From Verrucomicrobiota bacterium (GTDB taxonomy: Bacteria > Verrucomicrobiota > Verrucomicrobiia > Opitutales > Opitutaceae): a stretch of 64,000 bases of DNA. Both the position numbers and the translations under genes were made by a program. Position 1 is the stretch's first letter. Every line of letters starts with the position of its first letter. The notes under the pieces were generated by a model. The model did not search any database and was not told the origin of the DNA. It saw only the letters and a program-made list of their open reading frames with translations. The stretch lies in assembly GCA_019136515.1 (NCBI GenBank), contig JAGVUB010000158.1, positions 36,716 to 100,715 on the forward strand. Direction: 5' to 3'. Positions 8,998 to 17,297 of this stretch are shown in pieces.

Positions 8998-10529
8998 ATG
9001 CGCCGCCTCCTCTCCTACCTCGGCCTCGTCCTTCCGCTTCTCCTCGTGGCGCAGACGGCCCTGCCGGCGCACTCCGGCCAAGGTTCACCGTCCACCGGCA
9101 ACCGGACACCGGCAACCGGGCCTGCCGTGACACCGGCCACTGGCGACCGGCCGCAAGACACCGGCAACCGACAACCGGCCACCGCTCACCGTCCACAGTC
9201 CACCGCCCACCGCCTCCTGCCCATCGCCGACGACGCTTGGTCCGGCACCTCCGTCAACGTCATCGCCGGTCTCCAGAATTCGATCATCACCGACCGATCC
9301 TCCCAGTACGCCGCCTTCTACGCCGCCGATGCCACCCTCGTCCTCGCGCACCGCGAGATCGGCAGCGACACCTGGTCCACGCAGCGCACCGGGCTGACCG
9401 GCCACCCGACCGACGCCCACAACACCGTCGCTATCGCCGTCGACGGCGACGGCTTCCTCCACGTCGCCTGGGACCATCACGACAATCCGCTCAACTACGC
9501 CCGCAGCGTGGCACCCGGCTCGCTCGAGCTCGGCCCGCGCCAGCCCATGACCGGCCGTCACGAGAACAGCGTCACCTATCCCTCCTTCCTGCGCCTGCCC
9601 GACGGCGACCTCCTCTTCCTCTATCGCGACGGCCGCTCCGGCCGCGGCAACCTCGCGCTCAACCGCTACAACATCCGCACCAAGACTTGGACACAGGTGC
9701 AGCCGAACCTCATCGACGGCGAGGGCCGGCGCAGCGCCTACTCCTCCGTCACCATCGACTCGAGCGGCGTGCTCCACCTCGCCTGGGTCTGGCGCGACAC
9801 CCCCGACGTCGCACCGGAGAGCCACTGCGCGTTCCCATCACCGCCGCCACCGCCGACTACGCCCTGCGCCTCCCGGCCGGCCGGTCATTGATGAACCCGC
9901 CCAGCCTCGGCACCGACGAGCAGGGCTGGCCCTACCTCGCCAGCTACTGGTGTCCGGACGGTTCGGATATTCCGCAATTCCACCTCGTGACGCGCGATGC
10001 GGATCGCTGGGTGGTGCAGCCGGTCACCCGGCGAACCACTCCGTTCGTCCTCGCCGGCACCTCCACCAAGCGCCCCCCGCTCTCCCGCGCCATCGTCGTC
10101 GCCCGAAGCGAACCGACGACGGCACGCGCCGCCTGTGTCGTCTACCGCGACGACGAGCGCGGCGGCCGCATCGTCGCCGCCGAATGCCGCGACCTCGGCC
10201 GGTCCGAGTGGGAGTACCACGAGTTGACCACCGGATCCGTCGGTGCCTGGGAGCCTTCGTTCGATCCCGCTCAATGGTCACGCTCCGGACAGCTTCACCT
10301 CCTCGTCCAACGCGTTGAGCAGCGCGATGGCGACGACCAGCGCGCCGCCGTCGCGCCACCGAGCCCCATCGCCTCGCTGATCTGGGTACCATTCGCCGCC
10401 GGCCCCACCATCACGCGCTCCCCTGTACCACAAAGCTCCCCTCCGCCGCTTCGAAGCACCCACGCGCACCGCCAGAATTCACCGAGCCCCGGCGCGGTCC
10501 TTCGACCAACCGCCGCCGCGATCCCGTAG
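8998..10529 (+). pseudogene. BNR_4 beta-propeller protein, broken by deletion and frameshift
   Basis: Remnant of a secreted seven-bladed propeller of the BNR_4 superfamily, which includes several polysaccharide lyases. From the ATG at 8998 the first frame reads a signal peptide, a long repeat-derived linker and then propeller sequence (DAHNTVAIAVDGDGFLHVAWDHH, VWRDTPDVA). The frame then degenerates and stops at 9891. From 9813 the homologous sequence continues in another frame (TGEPLRVPITAATADY, LASYWCPDGSDIPQFHLV, VYRDDERGGR, VGAWEPSFDP) to TAG at 10529. The expected segment of about 20 residues between the halves (a CYARS-type blade strand, from my memory of the family) is absent, so a deletion with loss of frame fits best. 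A sequencing error alone would not remove that segment. Confidence 0.8.
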
Positions 10530-10617
10530 GGCGCGAGCTTGGTCGCACCTCCTTCGCCCGCCAAACTGCCGCCTGATCCCCGATCGCACCCACGGACCGA
10601 ACAAGCTCGCTCCCCAC
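10526..10617. repeat. GTAG-headed inverted pair, second sequence type
   Basis: GTAG (10526-10529) is followed by GGCGCGAGCTTGGTCGC. About 50 bases further on is a diverged inverted counterpart (GACCGAACAAGCTCGCTCC). The TAG of the head is the stop codon of the BNR_4 remnant. It is similar in design to copies 1-6 but different in sequence, and resembles the hairpin at 55572. Confidence 0.55.
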
Positions 10618-10647
10618 CGCCAGCGATCTGCTTCAACCGCCAATCCC

Positions 10648-11640
10648 ATGCTCCGCCGCTCACTCCTCATACTCATCCTCGTTGCCCTTGCGTCTGTGCT
10701 GCCTCCACCAGCGGCCGCCGCCTCCACACCGCCCGCCGGCAACCGTTCACCGGCCACCGTCCTCGCCGACGAGCGCGTGCTCTGGATGGGCGACAGCATC
10801 ACCCAGGCGGGCGGCTACGTGACCTTCGTCGAGTACTACCTCGCCCGCGCCTACCCGCAGGAGCGATTCGACATCGTCGCCATCGGACTGAACAGCGAAA
10901 CGGTCTCCGGCCTCACCGAGTCGACCCACGGTTCCATCCGTCCCTGCGCGCTCGACCGCCTGCCCCGCGCGCTCGAGTTGGTGAAGCCCACCGTCGTCGT
11001 CGCCTGCTACGGCATGAACGACGGCATCTACCACCCGCCCGCCGCCGAGCGCCAGCAGGCCTTCGAGGCCGGCATCCGAAAACTCCTTGCAACCTGCCGC
11101 GCCGCTCGCGCCCGGGTCATCCTGCTGACCCCGCCACCGTTCGACCGCGTCCCGCCCGGCCGCCACCTCCAGCCCGCCACCGCTCCAGTCTTCGGTTACG
11201 GCACTCCCTACGAGGCCTACGACGACGTGCTCGCCGCCTTCGCCCGCTGGGAGACGACGCTTCCCTCCGACCGCGCGCTGGTGATCGATCTCCACACCGG
11301 CGTGAACGCCTACCTCGCCCAGCGCCGCCAGACCACGCCCGCCTTCACCCTCGCGCCCGACGCCGTCCACCCCGGCGACCTCGGCCATCTCCTCATGGCG
11401 CAACTCGTCCTCCGCGGCCTCGGCTTCGAGCTTCCCGCCACCGCATCCGATCTCGACGCCGAGCTCGCCCGCATCCAGGCCGACCCGCTCTACCCGCTGA
11501 TCAAGCAGCAGCGCGAGAAACGCTCCGAGGGCTGGCGCGCCGCCGTCGGCCTACCCGCCGCCGCCATCAACGCCGACGCCGAGTGCGCCGAGCTCCAGCC
11601 ACAGATCGACACTCTGCTCGCCCCCGCCGCCAACCGCTGA
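10648..11640 (+). CDS. secreted SGNH/GDSL esterase
   Basis: A 330-residue secreted SGNH-fold esterase, probably a carbohydrate deacetylase. Signal peptide about 1-24, then a short PPAGNRSPAT linker. Block I is G48-D-S50-I, block III is G122-M-N124-D, and the catalytic pair D238-A-V-H241 is in block V, so all catalytic residues are present. The C-terminal 60 residues (KQQREKRSEGWRAAVG) form a helical extension. The next gene starts one base after this stop (TGA-A-ATG), so they are almost certainly cotranscribed and possibly translationally coupled. Confidence 0.88.
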   Translation: MLRRSLLILILVALASVLPPPAAAASTPPAGNRSPATVLADERVLWMGDSITQAGGYVTFVEYYLARAYPQERFDIVAIGLNSETVSGLTESTHGSIRPCALDRLPRALELVKPTVVVACYGMNDGIYHPPAAERQQAFEAGIRKLLATCRAARARVILLTPPPFDRVPPGRHLQPATAPVFGYGTPYEAYDDVLAAFARWETTLPSDRALVIDLHTGVNAYLAQRRQTTPAFTLAPDAVHPGDLGHLLMAQLVLRGLGFELPATASDLDAELARIQADPLYPLIKQQREKRSEGWRAAVGLPAAAINADAECAELQPQIDTLLAPAANR

Positions 11641-11641
11641 A

Positions 11642-13276
11642 ATGCTCCGTCTCGGCCCATTCGTCTTCGCCCTCCTCATGACCGCCGCCACTCTTCTCCC
11701 CGCCGCCGAATTCAATGTGCGCGCCTTCGGCGCCAAGGGCGACGGCATCGCCCTCGACTCCCCCGCGATCAACGCCGCCATCGAGGCCGCCAGCGCCGCC
11801 GGCGGCGGCACCGTGCGCGTCCCCGCCGGCACCTACCTCTGCTTCTCCCTTCGCCTGCGCAGCCACCTGCGCCTCGAGCTCGACCCCGGCGCCATCATCC
11901 GCGCCGCCCAGCCCGCCCCCAGCTTCGGCGCCTACGACGACCCCGAACCCAACGACTGGGGCGACCTCCACCAGTACCAGGACTTTGGGCACAGCCACTG
12001 GCACAACAGCCTGCTCTGGGGCGAGAACCTCGAGAACGTCTCCATCGTCGGCCCCGGCCTGATCGACGGCACCTCCGGCCTCGTCCGCCACGCGAGCTAC
12101 GCCTCCACCGGCCCCAACGGCACCGTCGCCCGCGGCGCCGCCACCGGCACGCCGCCGCCCGAAGTCCGCGGTCTCGGCAACAAGGCCATCGCGCTCAAGA
12201 ACTGCCGCGGTGTCATCCTCCGCGACTTCTCCATCCTCAACGGCGGCCACTTCGCCCTCCTCGCCACAGGCGTCGACCACCTCACCTGCGACAACCTCCG
12301 CCTCGACACCAACCGCGATGGGCTCGACATCGACGGCTGCCGCCACGTCCGCATCTCCGACTGCGCCGTCAACACCCCCAACGACGACGCCATCGTGCTC
12401 AAGACCAGTTACGCCCTCGGCGAACTGCGCGCCTGCGAGAACATCACCATCACCGGCTGCACCGTCAGCGGCTACGACATCGGCTCGCTGCTCGACGGCA
12501 CCTTCCGCCGCACCGTCACCCACGCGCCCGACCGCGACGGCCCCACCGGCCGCATCAAGATCGGCACCGAGTCCAACGGCGACTTCCGCAACATCACCGT
12601 CGCGAACTGCACCTTCGACCGCTCGCGCGGCCTCGCCCTCGAGTCCGTCGACGGCGCCGTGATCGAGGACATCGTCGTCACCAACCTCACCCTGCGCGAC
12701 GTCTCCAACTCCCCGATCTTTCTACGCCTCGGCAACCGCGCCCGCGGTCCCGATGGCACGCCCGTCGGCGCGATCCGCCGCGTGAAGATCAGCCACGTGA
12801 CCGCCTCCGGCACCGACGGCCGCTTCCCCATCCTCCTCGTCGGACTGCCCGACCACCCACTCGAGCACATCACCCTCTCCGACATCCACGTCGCCTCCCG
12901 CGGCGGCATCACGCTCGCCGATGTCGCCGCCCAGTCCGAGACACACATCAACGCCTTCTTCCTCCGCGCCGACGAGCCCGGCGTCACCGGTCCGCGCGAA
13001 CCCTTCGCCGTGCCGGAGCGCCCGCGCGCCTATCCCGAGCCGAGCATGTTCGGCCTGCTTCCCGCCTCCGCGCTGTTCGCTCGTCACGTGCGCCATCTCA
13101 CCGTGCGCGACCTCCGCTACGAGTTCGCCGCGCACGACGAGCGCCCGCTCATCGTGCTCGACGACGCCGAGGATATCACCTTCAGCCGCTTCCGCTCCCC
13201 CTCGCCCACCGGCCCCGCGTACCACCTCACCAACGTCCACGCTCTCGAAACGATCCACTGCACCCCCGCGCCGTAG
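11642..13276 (+). CDS. GH28 family pectinase (polygalacturonase/rhamnogalacturonase type)
   Basis: A 544-residue secreted right-handed beta-helix enzyme that hydrolyses galacturonic-acid-containing chains. Signal peptide about 1-20, then the family start FNVRAFGAKGDGIALDSPAINAAI. Catalytic aspartates appear in N224-R-D-G-L-D229 and N247-D248-D249-A-I. The usual GHG motif is replaced by IKIGTESNGD, seen in more distant exo-acting or rhamnogalacturonan-directed members. Successive ITVANCTF and IVVTNLTLRDV turns mark the helix coils. It follows the SGNH esterase by one base. It may attack homogalacturonan or RG-I ends; exo versus endo action is not decided. Confidence 0.92.
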   Translation: MLRLGPFVFALLMTAATLLPAAEFNVRAFGAKGDGIALDSPAINAAIEAASAAGGGTVRVPAGTYLCFSLRLRSHLRLELDPGAIIRAAQPAPSFGAYDDPEPNDWGDLHQYQDFGHSHWHNSLLWGENLENVSIVGPGLIDGTSGLVRHASYASTGPNGTVARGAATGTPPPEVRGLGNKAIALKNCRGVILRDFSILNGGHFALLATGVDHLTCDNLRLDTNRDGLDIDGCRHVRISDCAVNTPNDDAIVLKTSYALGELRACENITITGCTVSGYDIGSLLDGTFRRTVTHAPDRDGPTGRIKIGTESNGDFRNITVANCTFDRSRGLALESVDGAVIEDIVVTNLTLRDVSNSPIFLRLGNRARGPDGTPVGAIRRVKISHVTASGTDGRFPILLVGLPDHPLEHITLSDIHVASRGGITLADVAAQSETHINAFFLRADEPGVTGPREPFAVPERPRAYPEPSMFGLLPASALFARHVRHLTVRDLRYEFAAHDERPLIVLDDAEDITFSRFRSPSPTGPAYHLTNVHALETIHCTPAP

Positions 13277-13317
13277 TCCTCCACTGTGGCGCCGCTCGCC
13301 AGCTCCGTGATCCGCCC

Positions 13318-13438
13318 GTAGGTCCGGTCTCCGACCGGACACCCGCGACACCGGCCCATACCCCACGCCACAAACCACCCACGCCTCACGCCGCTCCACC
13401 CGGCAACACCCCCGCAACCGGTCGGAGACCGGTCCTAC
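13318..13438. repeat. REPIN-like GTAG hairpin pair, copy 4
   Basis: GTAG at 13318-13321 with perfect arms GTCCGGTC/GACCGGAC around TCC. The inverted partner ACCGGTC/GACCGGT around GGA ends in CTAC at 13438. This is the longest copy (121 bases), about 40 bases downstream of the GH28 stop, which is itself a GTAG but has no recognisable hairpin after it. Confidence 0.82.
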
Positions 13439-13542
13439 CCACCCTCCCGCTCGCCTTGGGAACGCCGACCTCCCGCTAGGCCCCTCCGCCCGTTCCGCAA
13501 TCTCGAAGGTTCTCCCGCACAAGAGAACGCACTCAGCAATCC

Positions 13543-14574
13543 ATGCGCGCCCGCACTTCCATCATCGTCCTCGGCCTCGCCCTCGCGCTGCTGCCTCTTG
13601 CCCGCGCCGAATCCGCCCAACCGCCGGCCTTCGCCACGGCGCAGCGCATCCGCGTGATCGTCGACAATGACTTCGGCGGCGACCCCGACGGTCTCTTTCT
13701 CCTCGCCCACCTGCTCCTTTCGTCCTCGACCGACGTCCGCGGCATCATCGCCTCGCAACATCACGCCACCGGTTTCTACGGACACCCCGGCACGCCGGCG
13801 CACGCGCACGAACAGGCCTCCGCCCTGCTCCGCCTCGTCGCGCCCAACCTCGCCCCGCGCCTCGTGCTCGGATCCGCCACCGGTCTCGCCGACCGCCAGA
13901 CTCCGGCCGACTCCGCCGGTGCGCGCCTCATCGTGCAGGAAGCCCTGCGCGACGACACCACGGTCCCGCTCTACGTCCTCTGCGGCGGCGGGCTTACCAA
14001 CATCGCCAGCGCCTACCTCCTCGACCCGCGCATCGCCTCGCGCCTGCGCCTCGTCTGGATCGGCGGCCCCGAGCACCCCGGCCACGCCCAGCCGCCGCCC
14101 GGTGCCGGGAATGTCGAATACAACCTCAGCATCGACCGCCTAGCCGCCCAGGTCGTCTTCAACATCTCCGCGATCCCGCTCTGGCAGGTCCCACGCGACG
14201 CCTACCGGCAGGCGCTCGTCTCCACCGCGGAACTCTCCGCCCGGATCGACGCCCACGCCCCGCTCGGTGCCTTCCTTCTCGGCAGCCTCGACGATCTCCT
14301 CCAGCGCGCCCAGGGCTCGCTCGGCGAAGCTTACGTCCTCGGCGACAACCCGCTCGTTCTCCTCTCTGCCCTGCAATCCTCCTGGGAACGCGATCCGTCC
14401 TCGAGCCGCTACGTCGAGCTCCCTGCTCCGCTCATCAACGACGCCGGCGCCTACGAACCCAACCCCGCCGGCCGGCCAATCCGCGTCTACACGACCTTGG
14501 ACACCAGGCTGCTCTTCGAGGATCTCTACGCCAAAATCCACCGCTTCGATCATCCGAGATCTCCTACGCCGTAG
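13543..14574 (+). CDS. secreted nucleoside-hydrolase-like protein
   Basis: A 343-residue protein of the inosine-uridine nucleoside hydrolase fold with a signal peptide (about 1-22). The calcium/ribose-binding cluster appears as D41-N-D43-F-G-G-D47-P-D49 (canonical DTDxxxDDA), and the second motif as E192-Y-N194-L-S-I-D198. CGGGLTNIASAYLLDP matches the third family block. Secreted versions are common in polysaccharide utilisation islands, and here it may cleave glycosidic bonds in pectic side chains rather than nucleosides; that is inference. The terminal TAG falls within the GTAG head of the next repeat. Confidence 0.8.
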   Translation: MRARTSIIVLGLALALLPLARAESAQPPAFATAQRIRVIVDNDFGGDPDGLFLLAHLLLSSSTDVRGIIASQHHATGFYGHPGTPAHAHEQASALLRLVAPNLAPRLVLGSATGLADRQTPADSAGARLIVQEALRDDTTVPLYVLCGGGLTNIASAYLLDPRIASRLRLVWIGGPEHPGHAQPPPGAGNVEYNLSIDRLAAQVVFNISAIPLWQVPRDAYRQALVSTAELSARIDAHAPLGAFLLGSLDDLLQRAQGSLGEAYVLGDNPLVLLSALQSSWERDPSSSRYVELPAPLINDAGAYEPNPAGRPIRVYTTLDTRLLFEDLYAKIHRFDHPRSPTP

Positions 14575-14675
14575 GTCCGGTCTCCGACCGGACACCCTCG
14601 GCACCAGCACGTCTCTCCTCCCGCCGCCTTCATTCCCATCGGTATCCGCTGCGACCGGTCGAAGACCGGTCCTAC
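14571..14675. repeat. REPIN-like GTAG hairpin pair, copy 5
   Basis: GTAG at 14571-14574 supplies the stop codon of the nucleoside-hydrolase-like gene. The left arms are GTCCGGTC/GACCGGAC around TCC. The right unit, ACCGGTC/GACCGGT around GAA, ends in CTAC at 14675. Confidence 0.82.
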
Positions 14676-14862
14676 CCGTCGATCAAACTCGCCCCTCTCG
14701 CTTCGCTACCTCCAAACCCGCTCGCCGTCCCTCCGCCCAATCTCCAATCCCGAAGGTTCTTCCGAATGGGAGAAGGCAATCGCAAATCGAAAATCCGCCG
14801 CGCTCCGGCCATTCCGCAATCCGGCCACTCCGCAATCCGCCATTCCGCACTCCGCAATCCCC

Positions 14863-16398
14863 ATGCGCCTCCCCGCCGCCATCTCCACCCTCCCGGTTCT
14901 CTTTGCCACCCTTGCCGCCCCCCTCGCCGTGGCGCAGGCGGCCCAACCTGCGAATCCGACTTCCGTGGCACCGCCCACTGTCAACCGTTCACCGTCCACC
15001 GATAGCGCCGCCGTTTCACCGGCCACCGACCACCGGCCACCGCTCACCGGCCCCGCGCCACGCGCCTTCGACTTCACCCAGCTCACCGCTGCCGACACCT
15101 TCACCGCCGAGCGCGGCTACGGCTTCGACCTCGGCACCGCCCCTTCCGCCACCTCCCAATCGGTGGCGCAGGGTTCCCTGCCTGCGAAATCCGCCGTCGC
15201 CGGCACGGAGGCCGGCGCCACACCGTCCACTTCGTCCCAGACCGTGGCGCAGGCGTCCCTGCCTGCGATCCCCACCTCCGCCACATCCCCGACCGCCGGC
15301 ACCGCGCCCTCCGCCGCGAACACCCCGTTCTACTTCTCCGTCGCCGTACCCGAGGGGAACTACCGCGTCACCGTCACCTTCGGCGACACCACCGCGCCCT
15401 CCGCCAACACCGTGAAAGCCGAGTCGCGCCAGCTCCTCCTCGAGTCGCTCGCCACCCGGCCCGGCGAGCTCGCCACCCGCACGTTCACCGTCAACGTGCG
15501 CAACGCCACGCTGCCCCCGCCGCCACAGAACGCCCCCGGCGGCACCGCCGTGCTCCTCAACCCACGCGAGGTCGGGCTGCTGCGCTGGGACGACAAGCTC
15601 ACGCTCGAGTTCAACGGCGCCGCCCCGCGCATCCGCTCCGTGGAGATCGCGCCCGCGCCCGACGCGCCGACCGTCTTCCTCGCCGGCGACTCGACCGTGA
15701 CCGACCAGCCGCACGAGCCCGCCGCCGGCTGGGGCCAGATGCTCCCGCGTTTCCTCCGCCCCGATGTCGCCGTCGCCAACCACGCCGAGTCCGGCGAGAC
15801 GCTGAAGTCCTTCCTCTCCGAGCTGCGCCTGGCGAAGATCCTCGCGCAGATGAAGGCGGGCGACTTCCTCTTCATCCAGTTCGGCCACAACGACGAGAAG
15901 AAGCAGTGGCCGCAGACGTACGTCGAGGCGCGCACGACCTACAAGGCCTACCTGCGCGCCTTCATCGCCGAAGCGCGCCTGCGCGGTGCCACGCCAGTCC
16001 TCGTCACCTCCATGCAGCGCCGCACCTTCGACGAGCACGGCAGGATCAAAAACACCCACGGCGACTACCCCGCCGCCGTGCGCGAGGTCGCCGCCGAGGA
16101 GAAGGTCGCCCTCGTCGACCTCGACCGCGCCAGCACCGCCTTCTACGAGGCGCTCGGTCCCGAGCGCGCCCCGCTCGCCTTCAGCGCCGGGGGCAAGGAC
16201 GCCACTCACCACAACAACTACGGCGGCTTCCAGCTCGCCAAGGTCGTCGCCCAAGCGCTCCGCGACGCCGGTCCCGAGCTCGCCGCCCTCGTGTCTCCGG
16301 ATTTCAACGGTTTCGATCCCGCGCATCCGGACGCCCCCGAGACCTTCGCGCTTCCCGCCAGCCCCGCCCGCAGCGACGCCGCCCTCCGCGGCAACTGA
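14863..16398 (+). CDS. CE12 rhamnogalacturonan acetylesterase
   Basis: A 511-residue secreted esterase that removes acetyl groups from rhamnogalacturonan I so that lyases can act. Signal peptide about 1-24, then a repeat-rich linker and an N-terminal beta-sandwich (FDFTQLTAADTFTAERGYGFDLG, then PFYFSVAVPEGNYRVTVTFGD). The SGNH catalytic domain contains G275-D-S277-T-V-T-D, G341-H-N-D344 and D446-A-T-H449, a complete catalytic set. The accessory domain is interrupted between GFDLG and FYFSV by about 60 residues encoded by two TGGCGCAGG hairpin repeats. It is the last plus-strand gene of the pectin island. Confidence 0.93.
   Translation: MRLPAAISTLPVLFATLAAPLAVAQAAQPANPTSVAPPTVNRSPSTDSAAVSPATDHRPPLTGPAPRAFDFTQLTAADTFTAERGYGFDLGTAPSATSQSVAQGSLPAKSAVAGTEAGATPSTSSQTVAQASLPAIPTSATSPTAGTAPSAANTPFYFSVAVPEGNYRVTVTFGDTTAPSANTVKAESRQLLLESLATRPGELATRTFTVNVRNATLPPPPQNAPGGTAVLLNPREVGLLRWDDKLTLEFNGAAPRIRSVEIAPAPDAPTVFLAGDSTVTDQPHEPAAGWGQMLPRFLRPDVAVANHAESGETLKSFLSELRLAKILAQMKAGDFLFIQFGHNDEKKQWPQTYVEARTTYKAYLRAFIAEARLRGATPVLVTSMQRRTFDEHGRIKNTHGDYPAAVREVAAEEKVALVDLDRASTAFYEALGPERAPLAFSAGGKDATHHNNYGGFQLAKVVAQALRDAGPELAALVSPDFNGFDPAHPDAPETFALPASPARSDAALRGN
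15164..15268. repeat. in-frame hairpin repeats within CE12 accessory domain
   Basis: Two 24-base units at 15164-15187 and 15245-15268 start TGGCGCAGG and end CCTGCCTGCGA; each can fold with stem CGCAGG/CCTGCG. They encode VAQGSLPA and VAQASLPA. A third hairpin with arms GCCGGC/GCCGGC (15199-15216) lies between them. The frame stays open through all three. Confidence 0.7.
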
Positions 16399-16455
16399 GT
16401 CGCCGCGCTTCTCGAATGAGTTCCGCGTGGCACCGCTCGCGAGAGCGGCGAATCC

Positions 16456-16620
16456 GTAGCGAAACTCGCCAAGAGTTTCGCCGGCCGCCCAGCACCGCCC
16501 GCGCAGCGCCTCCCGTAGCGAAAGCCGCCAAGGCTTTCGTCCGAGCCGCCAGCCGTCGAAGTTCTGGCGAACTTCGCTACACCGCAGACGTGGACGTAGC
16601 GAAACCCGCCAAGGGTTTCG
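16456..16620. repeat. array of four GTAG hairpins with covarying stems
   Basis: Three units read GTAG, stem, GCCAA loop, stem. Their stems are CGAAACTC/GAGTTTCG at 16456-16480, CGAAAGCC/GGCTTTCG at 16515-16539 and CGAAACCC/GGGTTTCG at 16596-16620. One unit is inverted, CGAAGTTC/GAACTTCG ending in CTAC, at 16557-16580. The stems differ in sequence but every change is paired, so the secondary structure is conserved. The array fills the gap between the convergent CE12 and ThuA-like genes. Confidence 0.85.
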
Positions 16621-16629
16621 TCGCCTCGT

Positions 16630-17286
16630 TCAGCTCTGCGTCCGCCCCGCGGACCACCGTGCGCTGCGCCGCACCAATGCAGCGTAGCCGGCATTCTCGA
16701 ACGCCGCCGCGGTGTGCCCGGGCTGCAGATTCACCACGCGGCCCGCGCCACGCGCCAGCGCCCAACCGGCCGACCAGTGGCGCCCGGCCTGCTCGTAGCG
16801 GAGGAACGCACCAGCCTCCACGTCGGGCTCAAACTCGTACCTGTACGGTTCCTCCCGCATCGCAAAGCCGTCCAGCCCGACGGGGATCGGGTGCGTGCCC
16901 ACAAAACCGTACGGCATCGTCTCCTGCTCGGGATGTCCGGTGAACGCCGCGCCGAGCACCGGCCGCAGCCACGGGTGCTTCGCCCAGCAGATGCCGTTGT
17001 GCAGCACCAGCAGTCCGCCGCCGCGGTTCACGAAATCAATCAGCCCAGCCGCCGCGGCATCGGGCAGCACGGAGTCCCACACATCGGCATAGCCGACCAC
17101 CAGCCGCACACCGGCCAGCCCGGACGTGAGTTCGCCGGTGTCCTCCGTGAAGCGGAGCGCAAAGTCGGCGTCGAGGATCGCGCGCAACGCCGGCTCGACG
17201 GCGCCGAGCGGGTGGTACGGCGCCACGCGGTTGCCGAACACGACCGCGCTCGGCGGTTTTCCGGTCTCCATTTCAGTGGCGATCAT
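16630..17286 (-). CDS. ThuA-like (trehalose utilisation type) domain protein
   Basis: A 218-residue class-I glutamine-amidotransferase-like ThuA domain protein without signal peptide. Features are VVFGNRVAPYHPLGAVEPALRAIL, the strand LVVGYADVWDSV, the nucleophile-loop region RGGGLLVLHNGICWAKHPW and FTGHPEQETMPYGFVGTHPI. ThuA proteins accompany sugar oxidation or utilisation genes in many bacteria, but no reaction is established for most. The start at 17286 was chosen because everything upstream in this frame is translated repeat; an ATG at 17271 is also possible. It converges on the CE12 gene. Confidence 0.8.
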   Translation of the reverse strand: MIATEMETGKPPSAVVFGNRVAPYHPLGAVEPALRAILDADFALRFTEDTGELTSGLAGVRLVVGYADVWDSVLPDAAAAGLIDFVNRGGGLLVLHNGICWAKHPWLRPVLGAAFTGHPEQETMPYGFVGTHPIPVGLDGFAMREEPYRYEFEPDVEAGAFLRYEQAGRHWSAGWALARGAGRVVNLQPGHTAAAFENAGYAALVRRSARWSAGRTQS

Positions 17287-17297
17287 GGAAGCGAACC

